Assembly (NCBI GenBank): GCA_016206745.1
Contig: JACQQW010000230.1
Location: 1 to 12,745 of the forward strand
From: Candidatus Omnitrophota bacterium
GTDB taxonomy: Bacteria > Omnitrophota > Gorgyraeia > Zapsychrales > Fredricksoniimonadaceae
Length of the DNA stretch: 12,745 nt
Reading direction: 5' to 3'
Numbering within the stretch: position 1 is the first letter of the stretch; each line of letters starts with the position of its first letter. Position numbers and translations under genes: made by a program. Shown here in pieces: positions 12,401-12,745 of the stretch. The notes under the pieces were generated by a model, which had not been told where the DNA came from, ran no database searches, and saw nothing but the letters and a program-made list of their open reading frames with translations.

Positions 12401-12745
12401 GGCGCCCGCTTTGGCCGGCTGGCGGCGCGGGGTTTGGGCGGGGCTTTGCTGGGCTGGTCTATTATGTCGGGAGTGGGCGCTATGAACCGGATGGGCTGGA
12501 GCGAAGGGTTTAAATTCGGCGAAAGCCCGCTGGAATTATGGAACACGTCCAACCGCAGTGCCATGCGCTGGCCCATTGTCTCCGCCAACTTTACCATAGG
12601 AGAAGCATTTTGGACAGGTCTGGTCAGTAATATTGAAAAAGGAATTGGAGACAGGCTCGGCGTTCAAACCCGGTATACCGACGTACATATTCCTGCCTTT
12701 GCCATGAAAGAAGGAAGATACTTTATTGATTTATTTGGAGAAAAA
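2..12745 (+). CDS. Giant multidomain surface/secreted protein, internal fragment (both ends missing)
   Basis: The frame starting at base 2 is open for 4,248 consecutive codons to the end of the window, so this fragment alone is roughly 450-470 kDa. No start codon, signal peptide or stop is in view. In order it holds a partial C39 peptidase-like domain, a hydrophobic block with paired cysteines, a helical region, a long beta-rich region, five diverged repeats, a transglutaminase-like Cys-His-Asp domain, two TPR-like repeats, another beta-rich domain and a hydrophobic Gly/Ala-rich repeat region. Only seven cysteines occur in the whole fragment, which fits a protein working outside the cytoplasm. 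The domain mixture and size recall the giant genes of Omnitrophota. A role in cell-surface interaction or predation is inferred from that comparison. The continuous frame is certain; the function is not. Fusion of several genes by sequencing error is unlikely, because no gap, ribosome binding site or break in coding character is seen. Confidence 0.97.
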   Translation, partial: MLAANNINRSLEELSVLTVAVDLISDIIKVGEPKLKTTLFAMHKVGDALGLKYFSVKVAPRDVLKLKTPFIAHLKGEHFVTVKKVTTSKVYVLDLGRPEILNRVDLEKQVDGFAYVATGSLPAPEMVRGGRYQYVPETLEAFVWGDKWRDQSKNLPGLFNGTRLAVNIGIQVAVAAASFGLGASGVPGFSNTIGGVPVNIGQFVAFGMAVSQFTSTIATICVQEGACDAHTGFLLSTALAFGITVGVGMAGSISNAGTGAAGSFSVGKLAEDLAISLFRAEAQYQVLQQVEKLCKEGDCSETMQIVKDMVSAIAMAVVGYAATVAGVKIISTFDSSVTQRYGFGKTKEGPDAVTDLADEKATVRGMDKVKDALIKNPNLPHEQQQEIFWQEYMIAMKEMGLGDLAQKAFDHQGDKGYPTAFRDLVRDRFAGSPDGLRDQDLVNAWKDGSSKDWKPFDMGETAKSFKSQLPLAVGEISAMLVRLAALKIAGAKADNVYARAISQFFNSGTARMGESWAGGNGFTGKDADGKQISLGDMILKAAKDGAVRGIMQFGFSALEQSIIGKAPGKSDPAKMPRSIDDTHVDGTSDEVLQYEYRLKQAQFRTLVFLGTAVAGAARELFWEPEATSQNPRTWGTFLNLIGGNEQKEMSGYLTPGLGKLFGTPYLSTFVRTGSWGSINNAIAYSDTLGALSGWTAQGAVQSTNIYNNLKAAHEAAKNGPIGLTRGPGGLLAPDYLGAYIASHGPSVQDQYILALWQQHLIGAPGISPDHINTTFQNAVIDNFESIGRPIVVPLVNMIVRPKENALWAKDRVENLKPSEAGFTFTNTVAGRKEIIEFDRQTGKAYKMDSDEQGNLQRTETEVDLQKREIKVTKKGNEFNIISPSGYGTLKEQTLNTENGQIEGRTVYIRRGGLRNFGDIIMTMFVGRMNGMYSAKPGLFSTGDKYFSEPEQKEIEDFYGLKANKYDISWGLGATPGKAGQVFDSKGYYSFAGAAQQNFFLTFPLRDKDGKAVYPVQVAPSEGIKIFTGADNDRAQLFGVIGGPLKNELVLPGGWYYGTPVAGASAAMASVTPTASFSLAQGFAKGAQAFLNNKEGTDPVTLATIPIPSHEFTRNIRFTEDSKPGEASKKSRAALVDKDGRVFVTGEGMPGATVGIEGFSVVARPGDEFVLRGKIKNLDNRFFDLETTAPSRLEYNIVFNTQGIMPVLGTQLRQGLKFIVGQNQEGKNLIVGVEGLYVGASDDEHRRTFTVRDYSFDGTNKEAEAAFGKNIWLETKRIGEKQDGDETTVLQWKGDFIQTNVPLLHGWTKAGESTPLVTRTKLYLSDTKDPSKSLYSTREDGLAEADLTGGEPQARFMADNTGAQLFSSGDGHVRFSRYLLQGGIERVANGDVKGALDNTSLKEVKYNFGDQIDYGNKMTRIGEVKDATIEYIWQKDGKWKPTEESLSKLHDVDMTLTYQDGSHLTLPLKFNLKEHKLYAKAYDYNSMLRPIPKFDDNKQPNASEKENTQDPANASKLPDRAFFTSQNLPLNYQSIAPRGVDSLYVANLNHTGYLIPSLDNSPMFQDVMHIVDKEGMKEFVSMVQTAEKDGQRTAKFIAAEHRDGTNFKPEDVFILNKQGQLAAINTGGKNDAGQYKYQQTYEGLDGHKAVIKLTESLVREGDKPREALVGIDRISMGPGGRAITGSLRGFDRKVEFGQDGKVTRTINDALARIDPTGTSKDIDTGTLIFWSELSKIMPAFNVFIRQGPLSAVASQAESNKNPNKDEQNPDSQKSIAATRAHNYVVSRTKDKEAQGQRIDVSLGANFTGGMSLDQRHMIYENRTGKPLSDFAVVVDEKHEITGELAMRGGNGQRAYFNDKGDMFYGTGIFGIRSNKDYEYYVNHVYNSIAGAKVHGGYTYRSMEYGYRTDGSLDVKSIATGDPHFEWASGRSQGRSSVGGLTASGGKVYLSGVGNAPMVPVFLSGSGLKETDKDSKDKMKSWEKEQPWGKGQGDRPPEADVVSLFKQHQKKELMANDKSINGQLANKYFNQQGHDAKTLEEFHAWLASPDGKAAIRANLGGYYHETTLTGGGMASGQNLISTLHSPFSGSLQQDQRGMVIINEGGQGAAFAKVAGHGSGTAYADNHALIYFDKEGRMDYFTGQLTMKGKIPFVANARKEDGSNAYSEFLFKVIIFGHSLVSDPDDNSRRIQLDFVQGTLPYMVKGRGVGSELRNEGGKDRIVPITFSGIEIINRIDSTGTELQGQGDLKVLDVQKASWVGTKNSGGGTSAPGRADRSDLEKTTTKMNRDEQKKRQEFDDAHKTDIGYTNMSASQKDAFYLAEKAKTDTSLAGQVAKDLLSQSLPSGTDLKAKFNEMYAAKLKEQYDQGNLPNAHTSTLSRNKYGTVMADTQQLILSANTPFSGSMRQDQKNLHVVITGDNVYYGHAVDSHDNHASKFEASNGSDLYYNKDGQLEYFSGNVYLKNIDGKQQVQIYSGKDYDGKIWTLAYLVKSMGMTYSFDRQGLHLDILEQGLDINSKGGLLTNGTTTKEVAFKELPVLVSRSEALKGQGDLRFKIDGDMVYIPAFLRQPTTVDSQESLEKALKQSSENYRRDWEEQWKKRNPTRDMKEKENQDAMNQSYGEHLRDEHNLSFAGLIAKYAQEHRRVTVEGLDLFLKEKGAGSIKNFHEIVLHDNGTAKDQWLIGSLQNPLTGSLSQDQAGLMIQMDNNYNTGGGMLYAKILDAAGNHVANMAAPDQGRVYFDQNGQLGFFTGTNYRLRVSDLDAMVYTADKKGDNPGVEKIEHLRLFPMILAMRYSFGERDLEDHKGKEKVLKLDIVKNETSFVRNAQGTYDFEEHATVDGKPKMVKGTFNDFVQVARKGIGGKEIEGQGDLDLIGIKTEGGQKLFPIEDISRLRIMQTTPLVGSFQVRQGQIIDENGARFQYANAGGGKREVLVSNHRDPKEAGLKFEENDDGQLELRYITKVKSILGLSSYTSNTKVESKAVPGGWMAWIPGDTSSDRTVYFIGSDFKVAAIKGEFFLDSAKLFDRIKDLDGRKMLKGDSKKADYDKINKALKDHTSLEDLALAINDQELFGKWIVDTLKDKAIINLSQVNSTGACVAIHYMASDIFQQTGLGALKMVYIEGLKEPHVALVDVTTRKLIDLTYQADYPDTAKIVLANGKEIKNIKHGAELPQEVIDQAVIPKGVIEQQMALINLKMGRFEEAAKHADKAKEAGGDKAHNIKELADIYIALGNNARNNRDRTQAVQFYEKAKALDEGAGRTDRMDDLDVAISAMGGGGRAAAVKEPRTSFFFDQTGMGKGPMLAVLSSMPSGFYLGRNGKASIRTIDGEFSYESAVSAASNSRTIYIVSDKSGEKFVYDPLTGTTLSKKAGGIIPLTSSQGLPLYLDLGDGQLRTFIYNEAAFGKSENEARNYFRGRVNGHDIFAPDTVTQAGNTYNALIFTTKGEPVDLGHFLASQYQIQAQPAVNEDVQQRGELWVQNEKGPGRPRKELLAHENVFGPMEDKGVSFGQMAKDLLSGMNDYRDAEGYFTVPLLITNVRIKRPQFLGGHGEDERLFSVVTGNGTEGRMDPEALGLSQDTIMGIRKIILDAHNIQKRALESLWAGKPADQADIDADMNAYENSRNRIMELIWKDAGINAVLANPTTVKDYAWTSDHSGERNAKILGTAATACAIGCWNLGFGAALAIGAAGGGYLLLGRNIENNRVNFENISGGEVAMTMGMALLPVAGKVMALTKVGTAVDSWMAGIGKDVALRWGAEISNPVVQRLVGVGVISGRTGTAAAIGAAGYDFLTGHDYSNVGKVASIGAALPALVLPAASLFKSSYGLSFKLAATTVYAPNAVSLVARGKILDGDTNAALFTLALAFPVSRVFAGSTAGSLVEKATQSLIGRAALNVARTSVFSALDYAAWYGMTDAAEAARQGQNLGYDGVMSSAGKGAIFGLIVGGGFGVLGQARLLNAARLAKKTEAAANAAAEGTVNAARAADAGIVEAVSRPTRFYNWLGSKTDKTITWLGTTTGRTIGGAAAGAALNVGYEFVPLWVSRGWTRAAQEYGGERLLLNAATGIISGAVIGRLSNKLFPKAEVLEHNHWRGAGWRLGVGSATGALLFTGHDFGTAIAENGTWQRAWENYGGTQGARFGRLAARGLGGALLGWSIMSGVGAMNRMGWSEGFKFGESPLELWNTSNRSAMRWPIVSANFTIGEAFWTGLVSNIEKGIGDRLGVQTRYTDVHIPAFAMKEGRYFIDLFGEK
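479..1021 (+). other. Hydrophobic Gly/Ala-rich region with about four membrane-like helices
   Basis: Residues 160-340 contain hydrophobic runs at about 163-185, 200-222, 234-253 and 309-330, rich in Gly, Ala, Val and Ile and with few charges. Each is long enough to cross a bilayer. Between them sit two cysteine pairs: C221/C227 in C-V-Q-E-G-A-C and C294/C299 in C-K-E-G-D-C. The pairs look like small disulfide loops on the same side of a membrane. A polar helix (about 270-308) separates the third and fourth runs. The region could anchor the protein, insert into a target membrane as in pore-forming toxins, or be a buried Gly-rich helical bundle. No family is recognised. Confidence 0.6.
1022..2461 (+). 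other. Mostly helical region, unrecognised
   Basis: Residues 341-820 read as amphipathic helices with loops. The start is charged, with a stretch rich in Glu, Gln and Lys near 381-400. A moderately hydrophobic helix follows near 430-450 and a stronger one near 603-622, the latter starting F-R-T-L-V-F-L-G. The second half (630-820) is rich in Gly, Asn, Trp and Tyr with many short helices, including T-P-Y-L-S-T-F and L-G-A-L-S-G-W, and ends in a charged hinge near 801-820. No catalytic motif or known family is visible. It links the membrane-like block to the beta-rich region. One or two of its helices may be membrane-associated, but most of the stretch looks soluble. Confidence 0.5.
2462..5377 (+). 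other. Long beta-rich polar region, unrecognised (possible diverged repeats)
   Basis: Residues 821-1792 alternate polar and hydrophobic residues in short strands joined by turns such as D-K-D-G, D-S-K-G and T-G-E-G, as in adhesin-like or beta-sandwich and beta-solenoid proteins. Recurrent hairpin forms include a V-D-K-D-G-R-V-F-V-T-G-E-G stretch at about 1135-1147, G-D-G-H-V-R-F-S near 1368-1375, and L-N-K-Q-G-Q-L-A near 1614-1621. The G-S-L-R-G-F-D segment near 1684-1690 recalls the signature of the later repeats. These may be more diverged copies of the A-E repeat, but the similarity is too weak to draw boundaries. The region ends in a linker rich in Asn, Lys, Asp and Gln near 1755-1775. 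No cysteine and no enzyme motif are present. A structural or binding role is inferred. Confidence 0.5.
5378..5896 (+). repeat. Protein repeat unit A (beta-rich, most diverged of the clear units)
   Basis: Residues 1793-1965. The signature is N-F-T-G-G-M-S-L-D-Q-R (D1812), followed about 40 residues later by A-Y-F-N-D-K-G-D-M-F-Y-G-T-G, matching the hairpin of later units. The unit is rich in Tyr (Y-E-Y-Y, G-Y-T-Y, Y-G-Y) and closes with S-G-G-K-V-Y-L near 1942-1948, in place of the G-Q-G-D-L strand of units B-D. It lacks the well-formed helical arm that precedes B and D. The signature aspartate lies 280 residues before that of unit B. Confidence 0.6.
5996..6775 (+). repeat. Protein repeat unit B with helical arm
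   Basis: Residues 1999-2258. A charged helical arm (1999-2060) contains L-A-N-K-Y-F and T-L-E-E-F-H-A-W-L. The beta core follows, with signature P-F-S-G-S-L-Q-Q-D-Q-R-G (D2092), the hairpin I-Y-F-D-K-E-G-R-M-D-Y-F-T-G near 2127-2140 and the closing strand Q-G-Q-G-D-L (D2245). A Ser/Gly/Pro linker follows at about 2261-2270. The core has no cysteine and no obvious catalytic site, so a binding or scaffold role is likely. The DNA is only partly similar to the other units, indicating old duplication. Confidence 0.75.
6824..7702 (+). repeat. Protein repeat unit C with helical arm
   Basis: Residues 2275-2567. The arm (2275-2370) is the longest and most charged, starting N-R-D-E-Q-K-K-R-Q-E-F and including A-A-K-L-K-E-Q-Y. 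The core carries P-F-S-G-S-M-R-Q-D-Q-K-N (D2406), the hairpin L-Y-Y-N-K-D-G-Q-L-E-Y-F-S-G near 2443-2456, a strand pair around Y-S-F-D-R-Q-G-L-H-L-D-I-L, and the closing K-G-Q-G-D-L-R-F (D2549). The spacing of its signature to unit B is 314 residues, longer than the others because of the arm. Its match to B is the clearest pairwise similarity in the array. Confidence 0.77.
7712..8677 (+). repeat. Protein repeat unit D with helical arm
   Basis: Residues 2571-2892. The arm (2571-2665) is very charged at first, with W-E-E-Q-W-K-K-R, then contains L-I-A-K-Y-A and V-E-G-L-D-L-F-L, which align with L-A-N-K-Y-F and T-L-E-E-F-H-A-W-L in unit B. The core has P-L-T-G-S-L-S-Q-D-Q-A-G (D2695), the hairpin V-Y-F-D-Q-N-G-Q-L-G-F-F-T-G near 2737-2750 and the closing E-G-Q-G-D-L-D-L (D2869). 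An insertion rich in Asp, Glu and Lys near 2805-2860 makes the core longer than in B or C. Confidence 0.75.
8678..9037 (+). repeat. Protein repeat unit E (short, diverged, no arm)
   Basis: Residues 2893-3012. It begins directly after unit D without a helical arm. P-L-V-G-S-F-Q-V-R-Q (2899-2908) aligns with the P-x-x-G-S-x-x-Q-D-Q signature, except that Arg replaces the Asp. F-E-E-N-D-D-G-Q-L-E-L-R-Y aligns with the hairpin of unit C. The closing G-Q-G-D-L strand is missing; G-G-W-M-A-W-I-P-G-D occupies that position. It is probably a degenerate or capping copy. Confidence 0.5.
9038..9550 (+). other. Transglutaminase-like (papain-fold) Cys-His-Asp domain
   Basis: Residues 3013-3183. A helical lead-in (3015-3085) reaches N-L-S-Q-V-N-S-T-G-A-C with C3096 at the start of a helix (C-V-A-I-H-Y-M-A). 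Thirty-one residues later comes P-H-V-A-L-V-D with H3127, then K-L-I-D-L-T-Y with D3140. This order and the short Cys-His distance fit the core of transglutaminase-like proteins. There the Cys caps a helix and His and Asp sit on following strands. Q3089 is placed where a papain-fold oxyanion glutamine could be. The TPR repeats just after it recall SirB1-type proteins, which pair the two. C3096 is the only cysteine of the fragment not in a close pair. It could be an active peptidase or crosslinking enzyme, or a degenerate fold. The call rests on motif order only. Confidence 0.5.
9557..9766 (+). other. Two TPR-like repeats
   Basis: Residues 3186-3255. The first repeat (about 3186-3219) reads A-L-I-N-L-K-M-G-R-F-E-E-A-A-K-H-A with a following A-K-E-A. 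This is the classic A/L-x-x-x-x-G-x-x-x-x-A pattern of tetratricopeptide repeats. The second (about 3220-3255) has L-A-D-I-Y-I-A-L-G, a short loop insertion (N-N-A-R-N-N-R-D-R), then Q-A-V-Q-F-Y-E-K-A-K-A-L. TPRs are helical hairpins that bind peptides or other proteins. Directly following the Cys-His-Asp domain, they may present its substrate or pack against it. Confidence 0.75.
9815..10621 (+). other. Beta-rich domain after a tetraglycine hinge, unrecognised
   Basis: Residues 3272-3540. It starts after M-G-G-G-G-R, a flexible hinge next to the TPRs. Short strands and turns follow: F-Y-L-G-R-N-G-K-A-S-I near 3307-3317, R-T-I-Y-I-V-S-D near 3342-3349, and L-Y-L-D-L-G-D-G-Q-L near 3384-3393. 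A Pro/Arg/Lys-rich connector near 3481-3490 leads into an amphipathic helix near 3507-3522 and further strands. No enzyme signature or cysteine is present. The style resembles the beta-rich regions earlier in the protein, without a clear copy of the A-E signature. Confidence 0.45.
10622..10981 (+). other. Helical connector before the C-side hydrophobic region
   Basis: Residues 3541-3660. After a short strand and loop (3541-3570), the sequence forms long amphipathic helices: I-M-G-I-R-K-I-I-L-D-A-H near 3579-3590, then A-L-E-S-L-W-A-G, an Asp-rich turn, and R-I-M-E-L-I-W-K-D-A near 3624-3633. It ends in a polar stretch (D-H-S-G-E-R-N) just before the first hydrophobic helix. No family is recognised. 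It may be a spacer or a docking helix pair. Confidence 0.45.
11300..11461 (+). repeat. Hydrophobic hairpin repeat i
   Basis: Residues 3767-3820. A Gly/Ala helix ending in A-A-G-Y-D-F-L-T-G-H-D-Y is followed by a loop and a second helix V-A-S-I-G-A-A-L-P-A-L. The T-G-H-D loop is shared with repeat iv. A poorer copy may follow at residues 3824-3875, with an A-R-G-K-I-L-D-G-D-T loop. Confidence 0.5.
11663..11860 (+). repeat. Hydrophobic hairpin repeat ii
   Basis: Residues 3888-3953. The first helix runs through F-S-A-L-D-Y-A-A-W-Y-G, a polar loop follows (A-R-Q-G-Q-N-L-G-Y-D-G), then a second helix A-G-K-G-A-I-F-G-L-I-V-G-G-G. The plan of Gly/Ala helix, aromatic/acidic turn, polar loop, Gly-rich helix is the same as in repeats iii and iv. 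An Ala-rich, charged helix (3956-3985) separates it from repeat iii. Confidence 0.45.
12047..12226 (+). repeat. Hydrophobic hairpin repeat iii
   Basis: Residues 4016-4075. Helix G-G-A-A-A-G-A-A-L-N-V-G-Y-E-F, then W-T-R-A-A-Q-E-Y-G-G in the loop, then helix A-T-G-I-I-S-G-A-V-I-G. The W-x-R-A-x-x-x-Y-G-G loop recurs in repeat iv about 80 residues later. Confidence 0.6.
12284..12481 (+). repeat. Hydrophobic hairpin repeat iv
   Basis: Residues 4095-4160. Helix L-G-V-G-S-A-T-G-A-L-L-F, turn T-G-H-D-F-G, loop W-Q-R-A-W-E-N-Y-G-G, then helix A-R-G-L-G-G-A-L-L-G-W. It joins the T-G-H-D turn of repeat i to the W-x-R-A-x-x-x-Y-G-G loop of repeat iii, which supports a common repeat origin. A fifth, cut-off copy may begin at about residue 4187. 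Confidence 0.6.

Larger units (their letters stand above)
10982..12745 (+). other. Long Gly/Ala-rich hydrophobic region (membrane-inserting or glycine-zipper type)
   Basis: Residues 3661-4248. It starts with two hydrophobic stretches (about 3662-3694) that include a C-A-I-G-C pair (C3670/C3674). About eight more hydrophobic segments follow, rich in Gly-x-x-x-Gly/Ala spacing. Polar loops between them carry Trp, Tyr, Asp and Arg, as in T-G-H-D-Y and Y-E-F-V-P-L-W. The composition resembles membrane-active regions of large toxins and glycine-zipper proteins, and also the hydrophobic block near the start of this fragment. Whether the helices span a membrane or pack in a soluble bundle cannot be told from sequence alone. 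The last 40 residues return to a more polar character, so another domain probably begins near the window edge. Confidence 0.55.

Noticed and set aside
1..12745. CRISPR arrays, tRNA or rRNA genes, insertion sequences, promoters, terminators
   Set aside because: No regularly spaced identical repeats, RNA gene signatures, transposase sequence or inverted-repeat ends were seen, and there is no non-coding space.

Overview
The whole window is the inside of one enormous protein-coding gene on the + strand. The frame starting at base 2 stays open for 4,248 codons to the last base, with no stop, no visible start and no intergenic gap. I read this frame line by line, and it gives protein-like sequence throughout. 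No second gene, RNA gene, promoter, terminator, mobile element or CRISPR array is supported. All shorter reading frames on both strands overlap this frame and look like shadows of it. Residue numbers below count from base 2 (residue r begins at base 3r-1).

Layout by residue: 1-150 is the C-terminal part of a peptidase C39-like (papain-fold) domain whose nucleophile lies upstream of the window. 160-340 is a hydrophobic, Gly/Ala-rich region with about four membrane-like helices and two close cysteine pairs. 341-820 is mostly helical with no recognised family. 821-1792 is beta-rich and polar, also unrecognised. 1793-3012 is an array of five diverged repeat units (A-E) sharing a P-x-x-G-S-x-x-Q-D-Q-type motif, a D/N-G-Q-L-x-Y/F-F-x-G hairpin and a closing G-Q-G-D-L strand, with charged helical arms between several units. 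3013-3183 holds a transglutaminase-like or other papain-like Cys-His-Asp candidate. 3186-3255 carries two TPR-like repeats. 3272-3540 is another beta-rich domain. 3541-3660 is helical. 3661-4248 is a long Gly/Ala-rich hydrophobic region made of degenerate hairpin repeats that contain T-G-H-D and W-x-R-A-x-x-x-Y-G-G motifs.

The organism is bacterial, by gene style and domain content. Giant genes with this mixture (C39 or transglutaminase-like domains, TPRs, hydrophobic Gly-rich stretches and long anonymous beta regions) are reported from Omnitrophota (formerly OP3) and a few other predatory or episymbiotic lineages. Omnitrophota is my best guess, and it is an inference. The likely picture is a very large cell-surface or secreted protein. 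Membrane-associating segments would flank a polar region of about 3,300 residues that displays binding repeats and one or two cysteine-enzyme modules, possibly for contact with or attack on other cells, or for maturing the protein itself. Both ends of the gene lie outside the window, so its true length, signal peptide and termini are unknown.
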